Part shown: one piece after another, positions 28,001 to 43,000 of the stretch
How the letters are laid out: every line of letters begins with the position of its first letter
Position numbering within the stretch: position 1 is the stretch's first letter
Source of the DNA: Elusimicrobiota bacterium
GTDB lineage: Bacteria; Elusimicrobiota; Elusimicrobia; 2-02-FULL-39-32
Reading direction: 5' to 3'
Assembly: GCA_016180425.1 (NCBI GenBank)
Contig: JACPBF010000001.1
Span: 579,447-643,446, forward strand
DNA: 64,000 nucleotides
Notes under the pieces: generated by a model
What the model saw: only the letters and a program-made list of their open reading frames with translations
Databases searched by the model: none
What the model was told of the DNA's origin: nothing
Position numbers and translations under genes: made by a program

Positions 28001-31000
28001 ACTTTGTGAACCTGCTATTGTATAACTCAAACATTAAAAGAACCATTGAAGAAGGATTAAAAGAAGGTAATTCTATAATACTTAGAGATATTGGAGTTCA
28101 TGCGATCCGCAATCATGTGGCTGATATCAGCGATAGAGACATTAAACGGTGGATTGAAGAATGTAATCGTCGAGGAATTGAATCCTTTCGTGAGGGAAAA
28201 GAATCAAGTTCAAATTGGATCGTCACGGCAGGTGAGATATTGGTTGCTGCCATTGAACATAGAAGAAAGGCGATAGATAGCGCATTGGTCAGAGCCATTT
28301 ATTGGCAAGCATTAAATTATTATGAATTCCCACTTGCTGGAAAAATTGCGATTGCAGCACTCAAAAAAGGGATGGATGGTTTTAGCATTCATCATTTAGA
28401 GACAGCGGTTAATCAAGCCTTTGGTAGGCTTGGCCCAAAAGCAATTCGAACAATTGTTAAGCTTGCCATTGAAAATGATATCCACGACCTCAAAGTTCGG
28501 AAAATAAAGCAATGGATAATATCTCTTCAAAAATCCCGGCATTATCTTGAAGCAGCGGAAATTGCAGTTGCACTAAGATCAAAGAAAAAAAGAAGCGTCA
28601 AAGACGCTCAAATTAAAGAACTATTTGATCAATGCCTCAATAAGGGTCCTCACTTTTATAAGGATTCGGGACAAATCTTAAAATTGATGATGGAAAATAA
28701 TATCCAAGGCATAAACGCAAATGATGTGAATAATTTTATTCTCTCTTCTTTTTGGGCTAGAGAATATTTCATAGCGGCTGAGGTTGCGATCTCTGCAATG
28801 AAACATGGTTTTGCGGAAAAATTTAGCGTTGATGTCATTAAAGATTCAGTTCAGCGACTGCAAACAGAAGGCGGCAAGATCTATGCCCGGGAAATCGTCC
28901 TAATGGCGATAGAGGCTGAAATTGAAGAAACTGGTTTTAGACTGCGAAATCTCAAAGGGAGTATTGACGATGATTTGGATTATGGCAGAAATCTGGATAA
29001 TGCAGGACAAAGGGACATTGATCTTTTAAAGATGAAAAGAAAACTAGAGGGAGTGGGTATTCGGGACGTGCACCGTTGGTTTGACGGATTTTTGGATGAA
29101 AGATCAGTGTATTCGGAGTCTATTGCACTCAGCGCAATAGAAAATAATATTGAAGGATTGAAACCAAATGATGTTAAGACATGGATTGCTAAGTTAATGG
29201 CGCGGGGAAGATTAAGTGAGGCAGCAAGGATTACCGCAGTTGCCTACCCACTGATTTTTTCTTCGCAGAATAACAACCAGCTTTTAGTCGCGATCCAAAA
29301 TTCCCTTCGATTACTCAGCCAGTATCACTTATTGCCCGTCAGTCAAGTTTCAGAGATCATAAAAATAACAATTGATTCCGGTCCTGAAGAATTTAACAAA
29401 AGAATTCAGGAACTGGAAAACCTTAAATCTGCGTTTAAAGAGGCAAATAAGAAACTTCCGAGGAAGAGGCGCCATAACCAAAAAATGTTTGAAGAAGAAT
29501 ATTCCGCCTCTCTTTATGCCTTAGAGATTTTGTTCCCAGGCTCCCTCCGGCATTTAAAAGGTCTTTTATACCAAAGCTCAAACCCTCAGGTTTCAATACG
29601 TTTTCTGGAATCAAAAAAAGAGGCTCTCCTAAATGAACCTGTTTTCCAGTCATTAAAAAAATTAATTGATGAGTTGAATAGCCAAAAGCAGGGATCGAGG
29701 AAAAAAACCTCCATAGATCAAACCGCGATCTTCAAAATTATAAATATTGCCAATAGTTACATGAACACAGGCAAAGAAAATGAATTTATCAATCAAATGA
29801 ATGGGTACAGCAAGGATACCCCTATATCCGATCTAATCAAAAAACTGTCAAAAGGACTCCTAACCCCCCTTGCAGAATCTTTTGGCATAGATCAAGTAAC
29901 GATTAGTCCCGAAGCGTATAAAAAAATATATTTTCCTTTTCTTAGCCGTCTTAATCAAGCAAAAAATAACATTGAGCATTCATCCCCGCATCGTTTCCCT
30001 GCATTTAAAGGATTAATTAAAGCAATCCTTGAAGATCGGTTTTGGGGCTACATTGAAGATGAAAACCAAAATGACGCAACCGGCAAAAAAATTGCAAATC
30101 ACAATAAAAATGTGAGGGGTCTTCTGGAGAAAACCGGAATCAATGTCTCAAGATGGTTAGGCAAAACTCCTCAAGAAAGGCAAGAGTCGGGTGAGATATT
30201 TTATGTTCCAAGCGGCATTACAAAACATGATCCTGCATCAGAGATTGAAAGTGTAATTGACTACCTACAAAGGACTCTTAAGTTAGGGTTACAAATAGAA
30301 CACAAACAAGGGATGGAAGCATTTCTTCAAGAGTTGGGTTTATCAGTAGAAAATAAAAAAGAACTTGTGCTGCAATTATCAAAACCTGCCACCTTAACAA
30401 AGCTATTGCAGCTAACTCATCGCATTCTTTCCTTTGAAGAGGTTCAAGGGAATGTTTCATATTACGAAACAGTTAATCACTTTAAAGAGCGTGTGGATGT
30501 TCTTAAAGCGCGTCTCAGCGCTACCGAATATCGCCAAGCATTAAACCAAGGAAAACACTTCACGGTCCGACCTATTTTTAGAAATCCAGGGAATGACCTT
30601 TTTATGGGAGACTTTACAAGCTGCTGTCTAGCAATGAACTCCGGTCAATATCCCCATGCTATGGTTGAAAGACTAATTGATGAGGGAATGAATGTTATTG
30701 AGGTCGTGGACAACTTAACTGGTAAACCGATAGCAAACCTCTGGCTTTATATTGCGGAAGATGGGAGTTTAGTGATCCAGAATATGGAAATTAACTCTGA
30801 GTATGAAAAGCAGAGTCAACATCTGATGTTTACAATCGGTCAAGGGATGATTAACTATGCGGCCGAGTTCGCAAAACAATTTGGTGCTAAAAGGTTGTTA
30901 ATTGGGCAGGTGGAGCATGGAAAATATTTTGCCAACGGCTTTGTGCAGACAAGGTATGGAGAGCGACTAGTACCCTTTAAATTAGGCAAGATAGGCGGCA

Positions 31001-34000
31001 GTTACGATGGTAAAAAATATTATCTCGATTCTGAACAAAAAAAGTCCGCTTACTTAGTGGAAGATTTTAGATCTGAATCCTCGCCGAGTCTAAAACGTTC
31101 AATCCGCAAAACAGCAGTTTCCATTCCCAAAGGAAAATATTTCAAACAAGCGGGAATGACGAATATAGAAACTGCAGGACTAGGCATGGCTTTGATTTGG
31201 GTTGCTCTGGGGTTAGCGGCAGCAATGTTAGCTGGCGGGGCGAGCCTGATCGCAGTTCTTATTGTTGCAGGCGGGCTAGTGACCGCATTCATCTCACTAA
31301 AAAATAGAAGTTCAAAAAAGAGAACTTTGGCAAATCGTGCTTTAGAAATTTACGTGGATGGGATGGTCAATCATCTTTTGAATAGTAAAACTCCAGAATT
31401 TATGGCATCTAACTATGTTGCTGGTTTTATAAAGATCAGCGATGTGGATAAAAATTTTGACTATGGAGACAGCCTGATTGGAAAAATTGAACAAGCCAAA
31501 ACTCACTTAAAGATAGCTACTAAAAATCCACTTGCCAGAAAACGAGTTGAAACCGCTTTAGAATTATTAGCTAAACATCCGCTCGCAAAAGAGTTATCCG
31601 TTTTACAGTTTGAAGGTATTGCCAATGGGTTGGTCAAACATTTTAGCGGGAATGATCATGCTTACAAGCCTTATAAAGAAAATTTGGATCATGCGGTAGG
31701 AAAACTGTATGAGCCAATGCGTCAAGAGGTTATAAAACTCGTTCAAAAGCCTGAAGAAAAAGGTCTTACTGAAGAAAGAAAAGAGGCATTGCGAACAGCC
31801 ATGATCTGTGCAGGCATTATGAACTTATTTGACCATACCCGCATGCAGCCGTTGGAAGATTTTGCAAACTCTTTAGGAATCGTCTTTGATTGGAAAGATC
31901 CCAACAGTTTCAATCGCTTAGAACCTGTGATCAAGGAAATGGTTCTAAAAACCAAAGTTCAAGGACCGATTGTGGATGAGTTTGAACAATTCATCGCTAC
32001 TCTTAAAAAAAATCCTAATGGAAAAATAATCTATTTTTTAGATAATCATGGGGAAGCTCTCTTTGACCAGCTTTTGATTGAACAACTCTTGCTTGCTGGA
32101 TATAGCGTTACAGTTGTTGCCCGAGGCGAAGTGGTTCGAGATGACATAACCGAAGAAGAAGCAAGGGAAATGATAAAGAGTAACCCAGTCCTTGCTCCAT
32201 ACCTAGAGAACAAATCATTGTTAGTAACAACAGATGGCAGCTTTCTATTAGGCGCGGACTTGTCTCAAAGTTCTCAACATCCTGAATTTCTAGATGCGTG
32301 GAAAAATGCAACTGCTTATATTGCCAAAGGAGCTGGAAATTTCCATACACTTTATGCGCAAAATTTATCCATTCCCGGATTCCATATCCTGATGTCTAAA
32401 AAAATAGGAACTGTGATTAAAAAATTGAATGAGGTTAAAGGAATCTCGATCCCATTTAATACAAACCGCCTTATATTCGCTTATCAAAAACAAAACCTGA
32501 CAAGAGAGATATCCAATCAGCCCACGTCCATGGAAATGGCGCAAGAAACTGAACTTTCAAGACCTGCCCTCTCTGACCCAACGAATCTTTCTGCTGTTCA
32601 TAAAGAAGAAATCAAGAAGGTAAGAGGATTAAAGGATATCGGTCCCCAATCCGAGCCTCAACCAATTGGGAATTTTGAAGATATGAAAGAATTGTGGGGC
32701 AAGATCGTTGAGTTATATGGAAAGGAAAATTTAACGCATCTTGTGGTGATGAAAACCGAGGATATTTTAAGCAAACCCATAGAAAAACAGTATGAATTTA
32801 GCGCCCCGCATACCATACGTTTAGGGCAGGCATGCAGAATAGAAAGAGGAGATGCCTCCGGATATTCCAACCCTCCGAAAAAACAGGAGATTCACTTACA
32901 GCTTAGAATGGCTCAGGAAAGATACAAGGGAATAAAAATGCGTTTTGAATTGTATATTGATGTTCTGCCCAATGGAGCTAAAGTTGCCAAAGTTGGAGTG
33001 ATGCAAATTCCTGAACATGAAACCAGACCTTTATCAGGCAGAAGCTCTTTGCATTTAGCATTAGAGTACGCAAAAAAAATGATTGGGGTTGGAAAAACAT
33101 CCGAAGCAGTTTCCACACTTTCAGAACTTCTTTTAGATTTTTCCGGTTATTTGGTCATGCTTGGCGGTACCGGAGACATGCAAAGAGATTTCGTGCCCAA
33201 GTGGGACCAGCGTTTTGGAGTGCTCAGCCGCCTTCCCATCCCAGACCTTCGCAGTATTCTTGAGGAAGCCAGAGCGCTTTTATATTCCATTGAAAAAAAA
33301 CAGAGTTTAAAAAAATTCATTGTTTCTGTTTATGCCCAACAGATCATGCAGCTTATGATGAAAAAGTTAAGCGCTGAGGAACTTCAAACCATAATAGATG
33401 CTTACTTTACTTCTTCTGGACTTTACATGGGTGAATCCATGATGCTGATTTTGGAAGAAATGAGGGAACAGGATTCAGCGCGTTTTTTTGAAACTCCAAA
33501 AAAACCAAGCCGGCCAGACCAATTCTTATCCCCCCACAATAATTATCCAGAAAAATATAAGGAGCTGGCAAATCGCTATCCAACAATCCGTTTCTTCCCT
33601 TATTCTGTAGAACTTCCGCTCAATTTGAAATGGGAAGATTTTGAATTTAAATTGGCGGCTTTCATTCGACTGGGAGGCGGGGTTAGACTGTTGATGGAAG
33701 CAAAGGAAATAAAAGAGTTGGGAGGGGCAATGCCAGACGCTGAAAAGAGCGATGAAGAACTGAAACAGGAATTAAAACAGCTGGGACTTGAATTTTTGGC
33801 AAGAGAATTTATAGACCCTAATGAAAAAGATATGAACTTTTACAATGATTTTGGGGAAGAAAGGAAAATTTTTGAACCTTTAGAAAAAAAAGGAGAAATT
33901 ACAAGTGGGGAAGCGCGCTATGAATGGGCTGCGGAAGGGGGTATTCAATGGAAAGGCGGGCGTTTATCCAGCAGGGTGAGCCAAGAAAGAGAATTTCTTA

Positions 34001-37000
34001 AAATTCTAGGATTGCAATATACGGATATTGAAATTGCCGATGCTCTGGCGCGATACGCGGAAACCCTTCAGCAGAAAAAAACAGATTCAAAATCTTTAAC
34101 CAGAGATGATGTGAGCGAAGAAAATACTCTTCAAATAGTGATTGCTTATGTACAAGAGCTGGATTTGTTATATCCCAATGAGGAAACTTGGGAGATTATT
34201 GCTTTTCAAATGCACTCCTATGAATTCTGGCTAAATTATATAAGCGCCATTTATCGGCGTAAAAACGCGGGTATCTCTGAACATGCGCTTTATAAGACAG
34301 CAGCTCTAGCACTGCTATATATTTTAGAAGCTGAACATAAAATAAATACTGTTACGAATCAAAACAAACTCAGTTCACTTGCAGATAAATTTAGGGGTGA
34401 AGATCAATTAGAAGAGGTCAGGGATCCTAGTTCATTTGTAAAAGAATTTTTGGGTGGAGATCAACTAGAAGCCATCTTTCAATGGAACCGAAAAGCGTAT
34501 CAGGAATTGATTCTTTTATCGCTTCGTAACGACCCAACTCTAAGAACAGTTTACGATCGCTTATTCTCAGCAAAAGCATTTTCCCCAGACAGAAAAATTA
34601 TTTTCAAACAGATTCTGGACAAATTAGAAAGAAACGAAGATTCAATCGGCCCCCAACCCGGGGCCATGGGGATTTGGAAAACTTTGTTTGGAATAAAAAA
34701 TATTGCGGTGATTGATCTGATTGAAGGCTTGTTGTTCGGAGGCATTTCATTCTGGCGGACGGAAAGTGTTTATGAATCCATGATGAAAATGATGGGAGAT
34801 TATTTAAGCCGGCCGGATTACTATACAACTGCGGTTGTTTGGTCATCGGTGATTTCCGCCTTGAGCGTTCTACCCATTGCTCTTCTCATTCTATTTTTAG
34901 GCCATTTCCTCTTTGGAATTGTTCAAGAAAACGGCATGGTCTTGCGATGGAAAAAGTTGGGCGAGAATGTAGAACTAAAAAGCGACTTAAAAATAGCTCT
35001 CAAAGCGTCTGTAAACGCAACCATTCAAGGTAGTTGGCCCATAATCCTTGTCATGCCCATCGCTTTATTTCTTAACATTCTCTCCCCTTTAGGATATTTA
35101 AAAATAAAAATAGCGATCGCTTGCGGTTTATTCGTCAGCGGTTTCTTGTTATCGCAATTCGGAAAGTATTTTTCGCAGGCATCAACTATGCTAAAAAATA
35201 TGGAACACCATTTTGAGAAAATGGATGAAATCCTAACCTCTCACGAAAAAGAAGATATGGGAGCGGACTCCCCCAATATTGATCCTCATTCTGGATCACA
35301 AGATCCTCCTATTCTTGAGGGGCCGAAGGATGCGGCACCCGTTGTATTGGCAGAAGATGAAAGGAAGATTTCTCCCCCATCCGCCGCAAAGCCAGAATCC
35401 GAAGTTGAGAATTCAGCAGAAACCGTTTTAGGGGGAACATCTATTCATGAAGTCCTGAGAATGGTGGAGTCTATGATCATCAAAGGTCTTTACGAGCTCG
35501 CGTATCATTTGCTGACGGAGTTGTTAAACGATATCGCCGCAGTTGCCAAAAGGCATCTTGATCTCGAACTGCTCACGAGGAAATGGGACAGCAGGCTTGA
35601 TATAAGGAATGGCCCTAGAATTTCATTGAGACAATTGGATGGAGTCACAAGGAAAATAGGAGAGTTGCAGGAGAAAATTATACAGCATAACAGAAATTGG
35701 GAGGCTCCTTTACCAAAGCGGATTAGAGTAAGCATGCGGGATTCTGATGAAGGATATAAAGGATATTTAAGCGCGGAAGATGCGTGGAAAAGAATTTTAG
35801 AGCTTCGCAAAGAGAATAAAATTTTGTTTTGCATGACATTGCTTTCCGAAGAAGATGTGGCGAAACCCATTGAGGATTATGGCGTTCCAACTGATTTTGA
35901 ATCTATAGGCATGATAGGAAGTTTAAGGACGATTGATGATGATATTGCAAGCCACTTATATTTAAACGTGGATGGCGCGGTTCATCCCATGTTGACCCAG
36001 CTTCAGGCTCAGAAATATCAAAAGTTTCAAAGCAAGGGAATCAGTTTCGAAATGTTTAAGCTCGGAGCCGCGTTTCATATTTACGTGGATGAAGTTGAAA
36101 AAGTCGCAAAGGTGGTGTTGGTTGATCCGGATTATCCTCAGCTTGATCTGCCTCGTTATATGGGGGCGCCGCAGCCGTCTATCTATACTATTCTTTCAAA
36201 TGCCATAAAAATTTTAAAAGCAGGTATTCCCGATAAATACATTGCTACGGTTGCTCTCTTAGAAGAATTGCGAAGCGATCTGATTGAAGCCAAGAGCAAA
36301 GGCGCAATTGATGATTTTATGGACAAATGGAACGACAAAATTTCAGGAGGCAACACAGGCGCGGATTTGGATTTAAAAGATATCCCAAGCGTAGTCTTTC
36401 AAATTGATTTATTGCTTTCAAAGGCAAGGCCGATCGCTCTTGCGTTAAAAGAGGCTCGCGCGGATATGGACAAAATTCTTGCTCTGCTGTATCCCCTAGA
36501 ATTAGAACTTCTAATTAAAACTTATGAGTCTCCGTATTCAGATAACAGTTTTAGTCACAGTTATCAGTCCAACACTATTTTGCGGCGGCAACGTCACAAA
36601 TTTTTGCCAAGCACCCCGATCGGATTAGTTGAACTGGTAGATGCCGCGGGCGGAATCGAACAGGTGAAACACGCGCTCGAAGAAAAACAAAAAAGGGATC
36701 CGTTCTCGTTTTATAAAGAAGGAGTAAAAACAACATTTTTAGGAGACTTTGATACGATTCAAAAACTGTGGAAAGTTATTGCCAAACTTTATAACCGCGA
36801 CGATGTTAACTACCTAGTCTTAGTCCAGGATCCAGGAACTTTAAGCAAACCTTTGCCGGAACAATATGCATTCCATCCAGAAAATGGGTCAGCCTTAAGC
36901 GCTGTAAGCCACTTGGCCCATCATTTTCCTAGCTCCTTTTATATCAAAGAAGATGAAATCCATCCCGCGATAGCGCATTTAAGCGTGCTTAAAAAATCTC

Positions 37001-40000
37001 ACGGGTTTGTATTTCGTCTTTATGTAGATCAGATCGGACCCGATACGAAAGTGGCGAGAATAGTCATTTTTCCTTCTTATGCATCCCTTGCTCAATTTCC
37101 GGATCCGGGGGCAAGGCCTTCGCAAACTCAACCTCTTAAAGCAGAAACTGCTCCGCTTCGGCATCGAAAGGATTCTAAAAGCAGCGTTATTTTTAGGGGG
37201 ATATCATTATTGGAAGATGCGATTGTCCAGGGTAAATATGAGCCCGCGGATACGATCCTCGCGAACCTCTTGCGAGATCTTCAAAATGTACAGAATGGGA
37301 GAGAATTGCTTCGGTCATTCAAAAGCCAATGGAACGAGTTTTGGATTCAAAACCTATCACGCGCGCAAATTCCTTTACTGCTTGGGCAAGCGAGGGGCTT
37401 AAGAGAAAAAATTGGTCAAATTCTGGTTGATGTACAGCCGAAAGAGAAAAAAATTGAAGAAAAACTAATCGGCCAATTCCAATCCATTAGCCAATTATGG
37501 GACTGGGTTGTAGATCTTTACTATGCCGGCCAAGTTAATTTTATTGCCGCTCTGAAACTAGAGGATTACGAAACAAAACCTTTGGGTGGGCAATATGGTC
37601 TCACACTCTACTTCGCCGGACCAAATGATGCCAGCGCCTTAGATTATGACGCGCGGAATAAAAATCCTATTCATGTCAGCAAGAAGCAGATGCATTTAGA
37701 AATTCGAGTTCTAGAACATATGCTTCATGCCAAACATCTCCCAGATGGAACCCAGTTCATTCTATATGTGGACAGCCATTTTAGACATAACGTTCATGTG
37801 GCAAAAATTGTAATTGTTCCTCCCGCCAATGTTCAACCCGATGGTTCTCCCTTGAGAGGCAGACCGCGCGACAAACGGCGGGGATTTACCATTGTAGAAG
37901 TAGTGGTATCGGGGCTGGCATTTTTTGGAGCGGCAACCATCGCCTATTCTATTTACCATGGCTGGAGCTGGGGCGAGATTATATTGGGAATTCTAGCCAT
38001 TTTACCCACTGGAATTATTGTTTTCTCAAAATTTTTCAAATTGTTTATGGAATCAATTCAAGGCAAAGCATTAGAAGAATTCTATTCTCTGGTGCAAGGC
38101 AGAGGGAATATACAGAATAATAAAGATAGCGAGGAAAAAACTAAATTTCAAAATGTGGGAGCAGACAATCTTTACATTGTGGGTGCGCGTTTATATACCG
38201 TGAGGCAAACTTTTGAAGAGGCAAATAAAGAAGGTTCATTTTTTGACCAAATGCAGTTATCTTCTAGAGACCGCTCTATTATTCTTAAACTGTATTACGA
38301 TGAACAAGGTTTGCCGTTAAACGATAAAACACGGGTACATGACATTATGATGGCATTTCAAAATATATGGCGTTCAGGGCACAAAAATTTTAAAGTTCTC
38401 TCAGCAGAAGCTGTGATTCGTTTAATTGCAGAATATGTTCCAGATATTAAAATTAACGACGCCGAAAAATCAGAGGATGCTAAAAATACAAAAAAACTTG
38501 GGCACGCTAAAGCTACAAAACCAGGCATTGCTCCTTTTTTAAGATCTGTAACTTCCAGACTATACAGAAAAGGAAATATCGAAATCCGAACAGAAATTGA
38601 TCCTATTGAACCATTGCCCCGCCAGTTTGATGATATCCCTATCATTGAGGAGGACGATAAAAAAACTGATTCTGAAGGTGGCCTCGCTTCCACAAAGGAC
38701 GAGTGGGCTAAAGAAAAGTGGGGAGAAGATTCGTGGCAGTATTGGCTTTACACAACCGTGCTAGTCAACTGGGAGGTAGTCTATCAACTGCCGGTTCTAT
38801 TGGCGGTGTATTTTAATTTAGATGTTTCAGTGGTCGTAGCGGTAACGGTTGCGTCCGCTTTTGTGTTTAGCGGCGCGCACAAAGGCAGGGGAGTCACTTA
38901 TAAGGAATGGTTTAGCTCAACAAAAGGGAAGAAATTATTTTTCTGGGGGTTGATTTTTGCAGGAGTTTTGGTGACTCCTGCATTTTTATTTTCTGCGGGG
39001 CTGGGAACTGCTGCGGCTGGCATTGGATATTATTGTTTAACTCATTCTTCCCGCAACGGCGCCATTCTTTGGGCAAAATGGTATGTGAATAAACTGATTT
39101 ATGAAGGATTTAAGGATGAGACGTCTGATATTTCTTTCTTTTTTGGTACTGTTCCCATTCAAATAATGCCAGAGTTCCTAATGCAAGCGCCAATAAACCC
39201 CATAAAATCTCCATTTCAATTTTGTTTTAATGCGGTTTCTTTGAACGATGTTGTTCAATCTTCATCCATACGTAAAGTATCACACCAAACGCAACAATAC
39301 TCCATATCGTTATCATTTTACTTATCCTCCTTATTATCTTCAGGACAAAAAGCAATTCCTAATACGAACGATATTAGCCCTCCTACAATGATAGAAATTC
39401 TAATCCAAGTTCTTAGAGCGCTAAATGCATCACTTACTGCCCCTGCAGATAATAGCACAACAGCTAAATTCCCGAAGGTAGAAGAGATAAATCGTCTGCG
39501 CGAAGTATTAAAAAGATTCATCTGTTATTTAAGATTACCAGAAGCTCTCCAAATTGTCAATGTGATCCATCAGCATCAGACTCTTTTGTTCCGCTTTGCC
39601 CTCTGGCTTTCCCAATCCCCCCTTGCCTCGGTTGTGGAAGGAGATGCGCTATCCTTCATTGAAAAAATTAGGAAGGTAAATCTTCTTTATAGTATTCCGG
39701 AAATGTCAGCTTTATCGAATGTTCCTAAATCTACTCTGGGAAATATCTTATCGAATGGAGCCATCCCGACTCCTAAAAATTTAGAAAAGCTTCAGGGGCT
39801 TGTAAGTAAGATTGAACAAAAATACGATTTGCGTTTACTGCCTGATAGACAAACCATGTTCGCAACACTAAAGGCTGTTGCAGAGAAGAACGGCAGAGAC
39901 ATTACCGCGCGAGAATCCGGTATCCCTTACCACACTATTTGGGGGATACTGAACGGTGATTTTCAGATGAGTCCTTCTGTGTATCGGCAATTTTATGATT

Positions 40001-43000
40001 TCACTATTGCCAGAGTGAACGATCGCTTTGAAATTCAGTTAGAGTCTGATTTGTCTCCTAAATTGAGCGCGGATGCGATTTTAGAAAAATTGGGGGTTGA
40101 ATTAAATGATCCCATAGACTCTGAGAGTAAACTGAGAGATATGTCTGGAGTGTTTGAGAGTCTTCTAAAAGATGAAGAAATAAATAAACACGCAATTGTA
40201 AAGTTGTTATCTATGATTACTAGGGATGGAAAACAACTCTTTCAAGGTTATCCAATAGAATCAATTTTGTCTTTGTCCGCAGCCAAGTTTATGAGCAAGT
40301 TCGAGATTTTGCTTTACCTTTACTCATATAAAGATAACGGGGATTTTGTTTTCAATGGAGCGAATATTGGCGCAATCTTGCGCACCACTCGAACTTTAGA
40401 GGATATAAAGAATTTTATATCTCTTCTAAACAGAAAAGAAATTTGGAACGGGAGCCACATTGCTCAAATTTTAAACAGCGGTAAAAGTTTGGCTGATGCA
40501 GAAATATTTATTAATTATCTGCAAATTTTAGGTATAAAAGACGGCTCTCATATTGGCAGGATCATCCATTCCAAAAAAAAGTTGGGAGAAGTAATCGAAT
40601 TTATAAACCATCTTCGCGGCATAGGCATCCAATCTTCCCAACACATCAGTTATATCATTGGGAGCAGTAAAAGTTTAGAGGATGTTAGCGCATTCATCTC
40701 CTACCTTATTGGAATTGGGGTTGCAGGCGAGGCGACGATCTGCACAATTGTACGCAGTTCTCTTCGTTTGGACCAAGCGCAAATGTTAAGAACAAACATT
40801 GATAAGATCGGGCTGGATGGAATTCGAAAACAATATGAAAGAGAAAATCAAGGGCAATTAAATTTTTACAAAGATGTTTTTGGAGATGGTTTAGCTAAGC
40901 TGCCTTTGGCAGTCCTTTATTTTTTGTTGCCGGCAGAACTTAAAACGGATCCGCGATTTAGGTGGAACAAGCTTTCATTTCCTTATTCGGATGCTCAGGT
41001 TCTGGCCACAATTTCCCTGAACGAAGATAGGACAAAAATTTTGGTTGGTTCAAAGGAATATGATCTGCTGCGCTACCATGGATATAGTGGAATCGAAGAT
41101 TTTTTTAAACAGTTAAGGGCAGACCTTCTCTTTTCATCCAAAAGAAGCGTTCCTTGGCACTACATCATTCCAATCCCTTCTGATGTCCGCATCGAAATGG
41201 GCTGGTATTATCACCCTCTTATTTTATCAATGGATGCCCATGTTCGCGGAGAAGATTCTGGTTATACCGGTCATGACATTTTAGGCGATGAAGACGATTT
41301 AGAAACTAAAATAATTCTTAATCAAGTCAAGGAAATTCTTGGGATAGAGGGCTACAAAAAATTTTTATCATTAACAGAGAATACAAATCGGTCCGAAAGC
41401 GAAGAATCTGAATATAAAAAACTACTCAAACAGGTTCAAAAAGGGATGGGATTAAAGAGCGAATCGGAAAGCATAGCCCATAAACAAGATTGGGATGGGG
41501 ATATTGAAGAAACAGAAAATGGAAATACTTCCGCTTCCATCCTTGGGGCGAAGTGGGCGCATTTAGCGGGTGAGTTAGAGTGGGCATTTTCAGTTCCATT
41601 CTTAATCATGGGCGCTAAGGCCATTCTGCGATGGGAAGCGGATCGGATGATTGGTGAAGAAAAAGCAGATGCAAGTTTGTTGGATGATTTGGATGAACTA
41701 GAGCCCATGGGTGCGGTTTCTTGGTTCATGGGAGCATTGGGATCTATTTATCTTATTTCGTGGATGGTCTATTCCATGGTTTCTGGCGTGTGGTGGGATG
41801 GTGGAATAGCAGTTGGCGTCTGGCTTTTGACAAGCGGGATTGTGTTTTCGCGAGAACATCCAAAATATAAAAAAAATGGAAAAAAACTTAACTATTTTGA
41901 CAGAGCCCTCCTTGCAATAATCGGTGCAATATTTGCCGCAGTAACTGTTTCTCCCGCCCTTCTATTCTCTATAGCGATCTCTATTGTGGGAATCCCTTTG
42001 CTTATAGCGGTCGTTGCTGGAGCCTTGTTTATTGAGCCTTTCCGAAAACTAGCGCTTACCTATTTTGAGTTGGGAATCAAAGGAAGCATAAAATTACACA
42101 ATTTTTATAATAACCGCATCTCGCCCAAACTAGGTCTTATCCCTGCTTCGGTTTTGCCTACTAGGGAAGAAGACAATACCGATCAAAAATTCGATCAATA
42201 TCTAACCCAGAATAATCTATCCCAATATAAAGCTCTCAAACAATCCTTTTCACCTGAAGTTAAAAAAGCATTGTTAGAAAATCCTGCTTTAAAGCCGGTA
42301 TTCTTGGTGCATGAACCGCCAGCTGAAATTATGAAGCCTGAAGAGTATATGGGGGCAATTGAAATTTTGCGCGAGAATGCTGCGGCGGGGATTGACGGCA
42401 AGGAAATTCTGCACCGGACAAGCGGCTACTTCGCAGGCAGCGCGGAAGTAGCGAACCAAATGGCAGAAAACGGATACACAATAGTTGTAGGAGTCACAGA
42501 CAAAGGGTATCCCGGGGAAAAAGATATTGCTAATGGGCGGCAATGTTATTTTCCTTCAGAAGACGGAATATGGTTGGCATTAAAAGGAAGCGACAATTTT
42601 ATACATGAATCCACTGGAGATGATGACCTTAAGCAGGCAGTGGATGATATGGTTACTGATCTGCTCAATAACCGGACTCCGGAATTTATCGCTGCAAATT
42701 ATAAAGCTGGTTATGTGATTATGAAAGATGCTGGAGCAAAACGCATGCAGCGAAAAATCGAGCAAGCCTCCCATCATTTAGATTTAGCCACAAATAATCT
42801 TGCTATAAGGGAAAGAGTTCAAACCGCTTTTAATATTCTTTCTAATCATCCACGCATCTGGGACCTTTCTATGACGCAATTTGAAGGAATTGCTCATCGT
42901 TTAGTTAAAACCTTGACCGGAAACCCTCATGCTTATAAAGAATACAAGCAGGGATTAGACCGCTCCTCACAAATCTTGTATGAAAAAATCCGCAGGGATA

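Noticed and set aside
40354-40818. TAL-effector DNA-binding repeats
   Set aside because: Units are 31 rather than 33-35 residues and lack the diresidue and GG pattern, so I report only an mTERF/TAL-like superhelix.
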